NCBI GenBank assembly: GCA_022706785.1
Contig: JAKJBW010000010.1
Coordinates: 1 to 64,000, forward strand
Direction of reading: 5' to 3'
Source of the DNA: Bacillota bacterium
Lineage (GTDB): Bacteria; Bacillota; Clostridia; UBA1381; UMGS1253
DNA: 64,000 bases
Shown here: piece after piece, positions 48,601-57,374 of the stretch
Layout of the letters: every line of letters begins with the position of its first letter
Position numbering within the stretch: position 1 is the first letter of the stretch
Translations under genes and position numbers: made by a program
Notes under the pieces: model-generated
Seen by the model: the letters and a program-made list of their open reading frames with translations, nothing else
Told to the model about the DNA's origin: nothing
Databases searched by the model: none

Positions 48601-49628
48601 CCTATTTCGATGATATGGTTAAGCTCGGCCGACAGGCCGGTCGTTTCCAGGTCGAAGACCACGAAGGTGTCAGAGAGCGTGCCGCGGGGATGATACACAA
48701 TGGGCGCGGTATCGTCCACGATATAGCCCTCCACGCCGTAGATCACCTTGATGCCATGCTTTTTTGCCGCCTTGGCGGCTTCCGGGAACGCCTGCACCAC
48801 GCCGTGGTCTGTGATGGCGACGGCCTTGTGCCCCCACCGGGCGGCGCGCGCGATCAGCTTGTCCGCCTCGGCTATGCCGTCCATGGCGGACATGTGCGTG
48901 TGCATATGCAGCTCCACGCGCTTTTGCGGCGCATCGTCGGTTTTTGCCGGCGGTGCGGGCAGCTCGTTGATGTCTTCGGCCATAATGACATAGTCGCCCA
49001 TATACTTGTCGTATGCCATATCGCCCTTTACGGCGATGTATGTACCCTTTTCCAGCCGCCGCTCAAGCGCCTCCTTGGAAGCTGATGCGCCCTGCCGCCC
49101 TTTGCCCTGCCACTGCGGCGTGCCGGTAAACAGCTTTAGGGTGATGGCGTCATGATGGTCGGTGATGTCTGCGGTCACGATCCACCCGCCGCCGCGGCGC
49201 TGCTTATATTCCACACAGAATATCTCGCCGCCGGTGCACGCCTTTCCCGAATCGGGCGTGATATCGCCTATGGCGGTGAGCTTGCCCTTGATTTTTTTGC
49301 CTGCGATGACCTCGTTTTTGTCTGTGTGGCCTCTTTCACGCTTCAGGGCGTTTATGATATGCTGCCGCTCGTTTTTCTGCTTTTCGTCAATATCTGCGTC
49401 ATCCGTTTTATCCGCTTTGGCATGGTGCAAAACCACGGCCGCTGCCTGTAGGTCAAAGCGCTTGCACAGCGCCGCCGACAAAAGCTCGGTGTCGGCGCTG
49501 TCAAGGCGTGAGGCGGCGGGCACGCAAACCCGCATAGTCCGCCTTCCCTTGTTGATCTGTATGTCAAAAACCTCGATATCCGAAAGCGGGGGCGGGATAT
49601 CGGGCAAAAGTGATTTCATGGTCGGCAT
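45618..49628 (-). CDS. polC: DNA polymerase III, PolC-type alpha subunit
   Basis: 1336 aa; ATG 8 nt after AAAGGAGA. The replicative polymerase of low-GC Gram-positives. OB-fold (~100-225), PHP domain (RVELHMHTHMSAMDG, ~238) split by a DnaQ-like 3'-5' exonuclease (FVVFDLETTG, ~325-490), polymerase core with GSRGSVGSSF and the catalytic EPDIDLNFSGDYQ, and zinc cysteines (CPACAHSHF, CPACGEKM). It is about 100 residues shorter than the B. subtilis enzyme (1437), mostly at the N-terminal domain. In this organism polC ends the rpsB-to-ispG block, as in other Firmicutes, but is parted from ispG by 0.8 kb of repeats. Confidence 0.98.
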   Translation of the reverse strand: MPTMKSLLPDIPPPLSDIEVFDIQINKGRRTMRVCVPAASRLDSADTELLSAALCKRFDLQAAAVVLHHAKADKTDDADIDEKQKNERQHIINALKRERGHTDKNEVIAGKKIKGKLTAIGDITPDSGKACTGGEIFCVEYKQRRGGGWIVTADITDHHDAITLKLFTGTPQWQGKGRQGASASKEALERRLEKGTYIAVKGDMAYDKYMGDYVIMAEDINELPAPPAKTDDAPQKRVELHMHTHMSAMDGIAEADKLIARAARWGHKAVAITDHGVVQAFPEAAKAAKKHGIKVIYGVEGYIVDDTAPIVYHPRGTLSDTFVVFDLETTGLSAELNHIIEIGAVKVCKGKITDSFSSFVTPPFGIPSKITELTGITEAMVAGAPQEDAAVRAFLDFAGDAVLVAHNAAFDTGFLRAAMKRMGLDFGFCYLDTVELSRKVYPQLSNHKLNTLAKHLNVRLDNHHRAVDDAAATAGIFLAMSGVLHDAGVSELAHINSHFGGGIDVRGTGAHHAILLSKNETGLKNLYRLISESHLNYFYRTPRIPKSLIARHREGLIIGSACEQGELFRAVFSGKPPREMEKIVSFYDYLEIQPLGNNAFMLRNGDVTSEQQLIDINLRIIALGKQYGKPVVATGDVHFLEPHDEVFRRVLMAGKGFSDADLQPPLYLRTTQEMLDEFSYLDEQTAYEVVVAAPGGIADMVECIQPTPDGHFPPEIQGAQEDIIRISHERAERLYGDPLPDIVRARMEKELHAITTYGFSVMYIIAQKLVSKSLSDGYLVGSRGSVGSSFIAFLTGITEVNPLPAHYVCPACAHSHFPGELSGISGCDMPDKACPACGEKMDKDGHDIPFETFLGFEGDKEPDIDLNFSGDYQSTAHKYTEELFGAGHVFRAGTIGTIAEKTAFGYVRKYFEERSLVAHNTQMKRLAMGCTGVKRTTGQHPGGIIIVPHHKDIHDFCPVQHPADDAGSDIITTHFDYHSIDKNLLKLDILGHDDPTVIRMLEDLTGVDAKTIPLGESATMSLFLNTDALGASPEQIGSTVGTFGVPEFGTEFVRQMLADTKPTTFSELLQISGLSHGTDVWLNNAQGYIRSGEITLKEAICTRDDIMIYLIRMGLAPKHAFSIMEKVRKGKGLSADDEQEMRSHSVPQWYIDSCNKIKYMFPKAHAAAYVMMAFRIAYFKVYYPEAFYTAYFTIRAEGNFDAELMCYGTARVQEAMRQIAAKDDASAKEKEVYTILELCCEMYARGLGFAPISLYRSHAKKFLPTPEGILPPLSAIAGVSVSAAESIVAEREKGEFFSVEDMHMRTKISKTVLEMLQKSGCLRDLPESSQVTLFEL

Positions 49629-49688
49629 ACTTGTAGTCTCCTTTGAAAAAGTATGACAGCCCCTAAAGCCGGGCCGCCCGTAAAGCCT

Positions 49689-49864
49689 TTTTGCGAAGCA
49701 AAAGTTTAAAGTTTTAGTCGATTTTTTTCAAAAAATCGCGGGGTTTGGGGCAGCGCCCCAAGGTTTTAGGGTTTTAAACAGCGTTTCGGGAGCGCAGGAA
49801 GGGGAGCGCGGTGACGCCGCGCGTGGGGAAACCCTCGCCGGGGGTTTCCCCTTATATTTTTTTT
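49689..49864 (+). repeat. Repeat class A, copy 3 (upstream of polC)
   Basis: AAAGTTTTAGTCGATTTTTT, GCGGGGTTTGGGGCAGCGCC, AGCGCAGGAAGGGG, a GCGCGG...CCGCGC mini-stem, then the hairpin GGGGAAACCC/GGGTTTCCCC with CTTATATTTTTTTT (49825-49864), which is a terminator in the plus direction. It lies antisense to the 5' side of polC. Confidence 0.85.
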
Positions 49865-49950
49865 GTGAAGCCGACGCTGTGCGGACAGTTTAGGGGTAAG
49901 GCCAGCCCCGGCCCGGCGCTCGTCAGCGCCGCTTTTTGCCATGCAGAAGC

Positions 49951-50118
49951 TGCGGGGAAACCCCCGGCGAGGGTTTCCCCAGGGCGGCAAAGTGCTTGCC
50001 AGACGTTTTAGCGTACCCCTTCCTGCGCTTTTGGAGGCGTTTAAAGACTTAAAACCTTGGGGCGCCGCCCCAAACCCCGCAAGCTTTTAAAAAAGCTTGA
50101 GCAAAACTTTGGCCTTTT
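49951..50118 (-). repeat. Repeat class A, copy 4 (inverted, first unit of a tandem)
   Basis: From GGGGAAACCCCCGGCGAGGG to GCTTGAGCAAAACTTT on the plus strand; the class A order is reversed. It is nearly identical to the unit at 50147 over more than 170 bp, giving a direct repeat of about 197-198 bp period. Confidence 0.85.
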
Positions 50119-50146
50119 GCTGCGCAAAAGATGCAAGGCCGCAAAA

Positions 50147-50329
50147 GCTGTGGGGAAACCCCCGGCGAGGGTTTCCCCAGGGCGGCAAAGTTATTGCCAG
50201 ACGTTTTAGCGTACCCCTTCCTGCGCTTTTGGAGGCGTTTAAAGACTTAAAACCTTGGGGCGCCGCCCCAAACCCCGCAAGCTTTTGAAAAAGCTTGAGC
50301 AAAACTTTGGCCTTTTGCTGCGCAAAAGG
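50147..50329 (-). repeat. Repeat class A, copy 5 (inverted, second unit of the tandem)
   Basis: Same blocks as copy 4, with only scattered differences (GTGCTTGCC to GTTATTGCC; TTAAAAAAG to TTGAAAAAG). In the ispG reading direction both copies lie downstream of its stop, so their hairpin could end ispG transcripts. Confidence 0.85.
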
Positions 50330-50376
50330 AGCCGGGCACGATGGCGAAACTGCCGCCAGACTACCCGCGCAGGTGC

Positions 50377-50393
50377 CAGCGGGCGCTGCCCGC
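50377..50393. repeat. CAGCGGGCGCTGCCCGC hairpin, copy downstream of ispG
   Basis: Identical 17-mer, embedded in CTACCCGCGCAGGTGC upstream; a related context lies at 45586 and 56436. 39 bp from the ispG stop. Confidence 0.65.
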
Positions 50394-50431
50394 TTGCTTC
50401 GCAAAAAGGCTTTACGCCCGCAACTGTAGCA

Positions 50432-51478
50432 CTACATTTCTTCAATCTCGCGTATCAGGGCGGCTACGATCTCGCTTTCCGCCACCTTGGCCACGATCTG
50501 CCCCTTTTTAAACAGCAAGCCTTCGCCGTTGCCGCCCGCAATGCCGATATCGGCGTCCGACGCTTCGCCCGGGCCGTTCACCGCACAGCCCATCACCGCC
50601 ACCTTGATGGCTTTGTCCATGCCGCGCGTGAGCCGATAAACCTCTTTGGCAATGGGGATCATGTCGATTTGGCAGCGCCCGCAGGTGGGGCAGGACACCA
50701 TGGTAACGCCGCTTTTGCGAAAGGCAAGCGCGTTTAGTATTTCAATAGCGGCGTCCACCTCGCGCACAGGGTCGTCTGTCAGCGACACGCGGATGGTGTC
50801 GCCTATGCCTTCGGCAAGCAGCGTGCCAATGCCCACAGCCGACTTGATCACGCCGGCTTCATATGTACCGGCCTCCGTCACGCCTAAATGCAGCGGGTAG
50901 GCCATTGTTTGGCTGGCAAGCCGGTAGGCGTCTATCATGGTAGGCACGTCCGACGCCTTGAGCGAGAGGACAATGTCGTAAAAGTCGCAGTCCTCCAGCA
51001 TTTTTGCGTGCGTGCGCGCGCTTTCCAGCAGCGCGGCGGCAGTCGGGCCGCCGTGCTTTTTTAAAATGTCCTTTTCCAGCGAGCCTGCGTTGACCCCGAT
51101 CCGGATGGGTACGCGGTATTTGCCCGCCATATCGGCGACTTCGCGCACCCGGTCAGCTCCGCCGATATTGCCGGGGTTGATACGGATCTTGTCCGCCCCG
51201 TTTTCGATGCACATAAGCGCAAGGCGGTAGTCAAAATGGATATCCGCCACCAGCGGAATAGAGATTTTTTGCCTAATTTTTCCCACCGCGTCTGCGGCAG
51301 CCTCATCCGGCACGGCGACGCGCACAATGTCGCAGCCGACCTGCTGAAGGCGCTGTATCTGCTCTGTCGTGGCGGCTGCGTCGCGTGTGTCGGTATTGGT
51401 CATGGACTGCACCGATACGGGCGCACCGCCGCCGACGGGCACGCCGCCCACACGGACCTGTCTTGTGTTATCAGCCAT
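50432..51478 (-). CDS. ispG: 4-hydroxy-3-methylbut-2-enyl diphosphate synthase (flavodoxin/ferredoxin dependent)
   Basis: 348 aa. ATG at 51478, 10 nt after AAAGG; a GTG two codons earlier is also possible. It converts MEcPP to HMBPP in the MEP isoprenoid pathway. TIM-barrel start VSVQSMTNTDTRDAAAT; [4Fe-4S] ligands in SCPTCGRCQ and GCAVNGPGE. With dxr and uppS in the same operon it supplies undecaprenyl phosphate for wall synthesis. Confidence 0.97.
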   Translation of the reverse strand: MADNTRQVRVGGVPVGGGAPVSVQSMTNTDTRDAAATTEQIQRLQQVGCDIVRVAVPDEAAADAVGKIRQKISIPLVADIHFDYRLALMCIENGADKIRINPGNIGGADRVREVADMAGKYRVPIRIGVNAGSLEKDILKKHGGPTAAALLESARTHAKMLEDCDFYDIVLSLKASDVPTMIDAYRLASQTMAYPLHLGVTEAGTYEAGVIKSAVGIGTLLAEGIGDTIRVSLTDDPVREVDAAIEILNALAFRKSGVTMVSCPTCGRCQIDMIPIAKEVYRLTRGMDKAIKVAVMGCAVNGPGEASDADIGIAGGNGEGLLFKKGQIVAKVAESEIVAALIREIEEM

Positions 51479-51531
51479 GCTCACACAGCCTTTCGCATAC
51501 TTGGCATTTTTGCCGTAAACTGTTCACGCCG

Positions 51532-52698
51532 TTATGTCCAGCCGCCGATCAGGCGCAGGATATCGTTACATGTGGCAAAAATGATGAGCGCAAACAGGAT
51601 GCCAAAGCCGATGAGGTTGATAAGCCCCTTTCTTTCGGCGGCAATATCTTTTCTGGCAATGCTTTCAGCGAGCACAAACAGTATCTGCCCCCCATCCAGC
51701 GCCGGGAGCGGCAAAAGGTTCATGACGCCAAGGTTGACGGTCAGCAGCGCTACCAGCTCAAAGAGCATGATCCAGTTTATTTTGGAGGCGGTGCCTATCA
51801 TACTGATAATGCCTATGGGCCCGCTGATCTGGGAGGCGGGGACCCTGCCTGTGACCAGCTCGTAGAGCGACACATATACCCTTTTGATATCAAAAATGGT
51901 GCGGAAAAAAGCGTCGTGGACGGTGGATACAAACGTGGGCGCAGCCCTGGTGGCCGAAAAGCCCAGCACATAGCTGGTCTGTACGCCGCTCTGGCCTATG
52001 CGGTCCTTATACAGCTCGGGCTTATCGATGGGAACGCTCTCCATACCCTGCGATTTACCCTCAATGACGGTTTCGGCCTCCACCCTGTCCGCGTAATAGG
52101 TATACTTAAGCTCACACTTTGAAGGGAGAAGCACAGAGGTTATCCTCTCGCCGCCGCGTTTGACGGTGACGGTCACGGGCGCGTCCGAAGCGCGCTCCAT
52201 AAAGAAGCTGACGTCCTCGAAAATATGAATGTCTGTGTCGTTTAACTTTATGATCTTGTCGCCCGGCGCAAAAACCGAATCCACCATATGGGTGCCGGGC
52301 GTGAATTGGTCGATGACAGGCTGGGTGACTGCGGATCCCCCGCCCTTGATTACTATGAAGATGGCAAAGCCCAGTACGATATTCAGCACAGCGCCGGCAA
52401 CCAGCACAATAAAGCGCTTCCAGCGCGCGGCGTTGCCGAACGCGGCGGCATCGTCGCTGTGTGCGTCCTCACCTTCCATCTTGCAAAAGCCGCCGACGGG
52501 GAGAATGCGCAGGGAGTACAACGTTTCTTTGCCCTTTTTCTTGAAAACGGCCGGCCCCATGCCCAGCGCAAACTCGTTGACGCGTATGCCAAACGACTTT
52601 GCCGCCGCAAAATGGCCCAGCTCATGCACAAATATCATGAGCGCAAAGACAATGACGGGTACGATAATGTTTTGAAACGCGGACAACAATAAACTCAC
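51532..52698 (-). CDS. rseP: RseP/RasP site-2 metalloprotease
   Basis: 388 aa. HELGH zinc motif in the first membrane helix (residues ~25-29), the second metal ligand in LLPLPALDGGQILF in a C-terminal helix, and a PDZ domain between (~130-215; PGDKIIKLNDTDI). The protease cleaves membrane anti-sigma factors and spent signal peptides. Between dxr and ispG as in most Clostridia. Confidence 0.96.
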   Translation of the reverse strand: MSLLLSAFQNIIVPVIVFALMIFVHELGHFAAAKSFGIRVNEFALGMGPAVFKKKGKETLYSLRILPVGGFCKMEGEDAHSDDAAAFGNAARWKRFIVLVAGAVLNIVLGFAIFIVIKGGGSAVTQPVIDQFTPGTHMVDSVFAPGDKIIKLNDTDIHIFEDVSFFMERASDAPVTVTVKRGGERITSVLLPSKCELKYTYYADRVEAETVIEGKSQGMESVPIDKPELYKDRIGQSGVQTSYVLGFSATRAAPTFVSTVHDAFFRTIFDIKRVYVSLYELVTGRVPASQISGPIGIISMIGTASKINWIMLFELVALLTVNLGVMNLLPLPALDGGQILFVLAESIARKDIAAERKGLINLIGFGILFALIIFATCNDILRLIGGWT

Positions 52699-52748
52699 AT
52701 CCTATCTGTGCGGGCGCGGGGCCCGCAAATCAATACGCGCAGGAGCTG

Positions 52749-53900
52749 TCAAACGGCCGCCATGACAAAACGCCTTGCCCAGCGGTCGGCTTCCAGAATA
52801 TCGGATATTTGCGCGTTCTGTGTGTTATTATATGCATCCATAGCCGCTTCTATCCTATCGGCAATGGATAAAAATGCTATTTTTCCTGCCAAAAACAAGC
52901 CGACCGCCGCCTCGTCCGCCCCGTTGAACACGGCGCACATGGTACCGCCCGCCGCCAAAGCCCGGTAGGCAAGCGACAGCGCCGGGAACGTCTGATTGTC
53001 GGGCGCAAAGAAGTTGAGATTGCCAGTTTTGATCAGGTCCAGCTTTTCGCCCGCAAGCGCCATCCTGTCGGGGCAGGTGAGCGCGTAGGCTATGGGCAGG
53101 TGCATGTCGGGCAGCCCAAGCTGGGCGATGACCGAGCCGTCCTGATATTCCACCATGGAATGGATGATGCTCTGCGGGTGGATCAGCACCTCTATTTGGC
53201 GGGGTGCAAGATCAAAAAGCCAGCGCGCCTCGATCACCTCAAGGCCCTTGTTTGCCATGGTCGCAGAATCGATGGTCACCTTGGCCCCCATGCTCCAGTT
53301 GGGGTGCTTTAGCGCCTGGCGCGGCGTGATGCGGGCAAGCTCATCCGTCGTTTTGCCGTAAAACGGCCCGCCCGAAGCTGTCAGTATCACTTTTTCAAGC
53401 GTGCGCCTGCCCGCCATGCCCAACAGGCACTGAAATATGGCCGAATGCTCGCTGTCCACGGGCAGCATCCGGACGCCTTTTTGCGACGCAACGCGCATCA
53501 CAAGCTCGCCGCCCGCCACAAGCGTTTCTTTGTTTGCAAGCGCGATGTTTTTGCCGGCTTCGATGGCGCAAAGCGTGGGCCGCAGCCCCGCGATCCCCGT
53601 CATAGCGCTTACCACGGTATCGGCCCCGCCGATTGCCGCCACCTCGCAGCAGCCTTCAATTCCTGCGGCAACGCGGGTTTGCGTGTCGGCAAGCTTGATT
53701 TTAAGCTCGGCGGCCAGCGCCCCGTCCGCCACGGCAACCAGCTTGGGCTTAAATTCCCGCGCCTGCGCCTCTAAAAGCGCGATGTTTTTATTTGCACAAA
53801 GCCCCAATACGGTAATATCGGGGCTTTTTCTTACAATATCAAGGCACTGGGTCCCGATAGACCCTGTAGACCCCAGCAGCGCGATACGGCTTGCGCCCAT
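52749..53900 (-). CDS. dxr: 1-deoxy-D-xylulose-5-phosphate reductoisomerase
   Basis: 383 aa; ATG after GATGAGGTTGATAGC. NADPH fold GSTGSIGTQ at residues 10-18, metal and substrate site PVDSEHSAIFQ, and TASGGPF. First committed step of the MEP pathway. 10 bp after cdsA and about 50 bp before rseP, the common order. Confidence 0.98.
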   Translation of the reverse strand: MGASRIALLGSTGSIGTQCLDIVRKSPDITVLGLCANKNIALLEAQAREFKPKLVAVADGALAAELKIKLADTQTRVAAGIEGCCEVAAIGGADTVVSAMTGIAGLRPTLCAIEAGKNIALANKETLVAGGELVMRVASQKGVRMLPVDSEHSAIFQCLLGMAGRRTLEKVILTASGGPFYGKTTDELARITPRQALKHPNWSMGAKVTIDSATMANKGLEVIEARWLFDLAPRQIEVLIHPQSIIHSMVEYQDGSVIAQLGLPDMHLPIAYALTCPDRMALAGEKLDLIKTGNLNFFAPDNQTFPALSLAYRALAAGGTMCAVFNGADEAAVGLFLAGKIAFLSIADRIEAAMDAYNNTQNAQISDILEADRWARRFVMAAV

Positions 53901-53910
53901 GCTATCAACC

Positions 53911-54738
53911 TCATCTCAAAATGAAAAATCCCAGTTTTTCCGCCGCCCACGCCACATAATACACAAACGGCGCGATCAGGATCACGCTGTCGAACCGGTC
54001 TAAAAAACCGCCGTGGCCCGGCATGATGTTGCCAAAGTCCTTCACACCGCACTGCCGCTTCATGAGCGACGCGACCAGGTCGCCAAGCTGGCCCAGGCAG
54101 GAAGCCACAAGCCCCACCAACGCAAGCGCGACGTAATTCACTTCCATAAAGAATGCGAACCGGGCGATCACGCCCAGAAGCAGGCAGCCTATGACGGCAA
54201 AAACAATACCGCCCAAAGCGCCCTCAACGGTCTTTTTCGGGCTAATGTCGGGCACCAGCTTATGTTTGCCAAACAGCTTGCCTGTAAAATAGGCGCCGGT
54301 ATCGTCCATCCACGCGCAGATAAAAATCAGGAACACATAGTAAAGGCCGTTTTCCAGATATCTTGCGCGCCCTACATACATCATAAAGCAGCTGATATAA
54401 ATAGTCGCGAAAAGCATGACCGCGATATCCGAAAAGCGCAGCCGCCTGTAGCCCAGCACCGCGAACACCACCAGAAAGATCACATAGATGACCAGCGCGC
54501 CCATCAGGTAATCAACACTGCCCAGCGACAGGACGCCCACAATGATCATGGAGCCCACACAGCCGATGATGGTAAACGTCCAGCCGTAGTCAAAGGCGCT
54601 GTATACCTCCCACAGCATCAGAATAATCAGCGCGCCGAGGGCGAAGTTGAGCGCCATGGTATCCATAAACACAATGACAAAAAATACCACCAGACCCACC
54701 AAAGCGGAAACGATGCGCAGCGCTGTGTCTTTCCACAT
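53911..54738 (-). CDS. cdsA: Phosphatidate cytidylyltransferase
   Basis: 275 aa with about eight membrane helices. C-terminal CDS signature: SLMKRQCGVKDFGNIMPGHGGFLDRFDS, with metal-binding Asp residues. It makes CDP-diacylglycerol for phospholipid synthesis. 5 bp after uppS. Confidence 0.97.
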   Translation of the reverse strand: MWKDTALRIVSALVGLVVFFVIVFMDTMALNFALGALIILMLWEVYSAFDYGWTFTIIGCVGSMIIVGVLSLGSVDYLMGALVIYVIFLVVFAVLGYRRLRFSDIAVMLFATIYISCFMMYVGRARYLENGLYYVFLIFICAWMDDTGAYFTGKLFGKHKLVPDISPKKTVEGALGGIVFAVIGCLLLGVIARFAFFMEVNYVALALVGLVASCLGQLGDLVASLMKRQCGVKDFGNIMPGHGGFLDRFDSVILIAPFVYYVAWAAEKLGFFILR

Positions 54739-54743
54739 ACCGT

Positions 54744-55481
54744 CTACCTCCCTCCAAACCGGCGATTGCGGTTTTCATAGGCACGCAGTGCCAAATCAAA
54801 GGCCTTTTCATTAAAGTCCGGCCATAGCGTGTCGCAAAAATAAAGTTCACTGTACGCGTTCTGCCACAATAAAAAATTACTCAGCCGCATCTCCCCGCTT
54901 GTGCGGATCACAAGGTCGGGGTCGGGCATGAAATTGGTATACAGGCAGCTATCAAGCGTGCCCTCGTCGATATCGTCTATGCTTATCCGGCCCGACGCGG
55001 CATCGGCGGCAATTTTTTTGATCGCGTCTATGATCTCGCGCCGGCCGCCGTAGCCCAGCGCCAGCGTGACATTAAGCTTTTTGTTGTCCGCCGTGACGCG
55101 CTCCACCCTTGCCATTTCACGCTGGAGCTCGTCTGCAAAGCGCGACCGGTCGCCAATAACGCGGATGCGGGCCTCGTCGCCGCCCAGCTCCTTTTCGGCG
55201 TTTTGCAGGTAACTGAGCAAAAGCGCCATCAGCCCGGACACCTCGTCGTCAGCACGCTTCCAGTTTTCGGTGGAAAACGCATAAGCGGTGATGTATTCTA
55301 TGCCTATACGGCCGGCATAGCGGCATATTTTGCGCAGCGCTTCGGCGCCGGCACGGTGCCCGGCTATACGCGGCAGCGCCCGCCTGTGCGCCCACCTGCC
55401 GTTGCCGTCCATAATAATGGCGACATGACGGGGCAGCCTGCTTTTATCCCAGGTTATGTCTTTTTTTAAACCGAACGCCAC
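54744..55481 (-). CDS. uppS: Isoprenyl transferase (undecaprenyl diphosphate synthase)
   Basis: 245 aa from a GTG at 55481, which has GGGGGG 7 nt upstream; the frame also opens at a TTG five codons earlier, inside that SD. Diphosphate site HVAIIMDGNGRWA, then AYAFSTENWKR and DLVIRTSGEMRLSNFLLWQ. It extends farnesyl diphosphate to the C55 carrier lipid of the cell wall. Confidence 0.96.
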   Translation of the reverse strand: MAFGLKKDITWDKSRLPRHVAIIMDGNGRWAHRRALPRIAGHRAGAEALRKICRYAGRIGIEYITAYAFSTENWKRADDEVSGLMALLLSYLQNAEKELGGDEARIRVIGDRSRFADELQREMARVERVTADNKKLNVTLALGYGGRREIIDAIKKIAADAASGRISIDDIDEGTLDSCLYTNFMPDPDLVIRTSGEMRLSNFLLWQNAYSELYFCDTLWPDFNEKAFDLALRAYENRNRRFGGR

Positions 55482-55530
55482 ATGCCAGCCCCCCAAAAAG
55501 ACGAAACATTCATACCGCCAAAAACGGCTT

Positions 55531-55569
55531 ATACTAATTTAAAGTCACCTTTTTACTTTAAATTAGTAT
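55531..55569 (-). promoter_or_regulatory. 15-bp hairpin between frr and uppS
   Basis: ATACTAATTTAAAGT pairs with ACTTTAAATTAGTAT; in the minus-strand transcript the loop reads AAAAAGGTG, an SD-like sequence with no start codon near. It overlaps the frr stop. May be an RNA-processing or stability site. Confidence 0.5.
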
Positions 55570-56126
55570 CATACCTCCATGATCTCCTTTTCCTTCTTGG
55601 CCAGGGCGTTGTCAATCTCCTTGACATAATCATCCGTCATGGCCTGTATGCCTTTTTCGATATCCTTTAAATCGTCCTCTGTGATCTCGCTCTTTTTCTT
55701 CTGCGCTTTGTAATGCTCCATGGCGTCGCGGCGGATAGCGCGGATGGCGACCTTTGCCTCCTCAGCGCGCTTGTGCACATCCCGCACAAGGTCGCGCCTG
55801 CGCTCCTCTGTGAGCGGCGGAAAGTTTAAGCGTATCAGTTTGCCGTCATTGTTTGGGTTAATGCCAAGCTCGGATTTCTGGATAGCCTTTTCCACTTCCC
55901 TTAATACGCCCGCATCCCACGGCTGTATCAGAAGCGTCCTTGCCTCAGGCACCGAAATGTTGCCGAGCTGGGGGATGGGGGTGGGGGTTCCGTAGTAATC
56001 CACCAATATTTTTTCAAGGATAGCAGGGTTGGCGCGTCCGGCCCTGACAGCCTGCAGATCCGCGTAGTATATGTTCATTGTCTTGTCCATTTTATCGCGG
56101 ATTTCCGGATAATCGGATTTTGCCAT
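55569..56126 (-). CDS. frr: Ribosome recycling factor
   Basis: 185 aa, full length; ATG after TTTGAGGAGGTATTAAC. VRAGRANPAILEKILVDYYG and the closing helix with EIDNALAKKEKEI are typical. With EF-G it splits the post-termination ribosome. It normally follows pyrH closely; here 407 bp of repeats lie between. Confidence 0.98.
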   Translation of the reverse strand: MAKSDYPEIRDKMDKTMNIYYADLQAVRAGRANPAILEKILVDYYGTPTPIPQLGNISVPEARTLLIQPWDAGVLREVEKAIQKSELGINPNNDGKLIRLNFPPLTEERRRDLVRDVHKRAEEAKVAIRAIRRDAMEHYKAQKKKSEITEDDLKDIEKGIQAMTDDYVKEIDNALAKKEKEIMEV

Positions 56127-56261
56127 GTTAATACCTCCTCAAATAAAATGTATTATTTTCCACCATACTATTATACCGCTATTATCTGGTGTTTAACAAG
56201 TAGCAAATTGATTTCTGGCAAAATAAATAAAAAACTTACCTTCCTTGAAATGAATAAAAAC

Positions 56262-56350
56262 CTTACTTTCTTTATTCTATCGCAAAAAGAAAGTAACAAA
56301 GAAAAAAGCTCTTATACGTTTAAGATTTCGCCGTCCGCGGACGGCGATTT
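56262..56350. repeat. Repeat block in the frr-pyrH gap shared with 42826-43240
   Basis: CTTACTTTCTTTATTCTATC with the inverted AAAAAGAAAGTAAC, followed by AAAAAAGCTCTTATACG and the palindrome CGCCGTCCGCGGACGGCG (56329-56346). Its parts appear in inverse order beside element M5 at 42834-42878 and 43206. Confidence 0.65.
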
Positions 56351-56386
56351 AGGGGCGCTGCTGCTAAACATGCACAGACTTTTGGC

Positions 56387-56533
56387 CTTCTGCTGCGCAA
56401 AAGGATCCGGGCGCAAGGGCGAAACTGCCGCAAGACTACTCCCGTAATGCCAGCGGGCGCTGCCCGCCTTTTGAAAAAAACTGACTAAAACTTCAGTTTT
56501 TTGCTGCGCAAAAAGCGCTAAGCAGACCGCCGC
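56387..56533. repeat. Class A-derived and CAGCGGGCGCTGCCCGC repeats before the pyrH stop
   Basis: GCTGCGCAAAAGGATCCGGG and GGGCGAAACTGCCGCAAGAC match 50318-50358; CAGCGGGCGCTGCCCGC is at 56451-56467. CTAAAACTTCAGTTTTTTGC and GCTGCGCAAAAAGC complete the stretch. No ORF seen. Confidence 0.6.
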
Positions 56534-57301
<768 letters not shown>

Positions 57302-57303
57302 TC

Positions 57304-57334
57304 AAAAAATGGGGAACACAGCGGTGTCCCCCAT
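57304..57334 (-). terminator. Terminator-like hairpin between tsf and pyrH
   Basis: On the minus strand ATGGGGGACAC-CGCT-GTGTTCCCCAT is followed by TTTTTTG. It would partly uncouple pyrH from rpsB-tsf. A second GGGGA...TCCCC arm lies just upstream. Confidence 0.7.
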
Positions 57335-57374
57335 TTATACTTTCGGGGGACAGTCATGCTCCCCATTTATTTTA

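Noticed and set aside
49629-50431. CRISPR array between polC and ispG
   Set aside because: The repeats are two to three long palindromic units, not short repeats with regular unique spacers.
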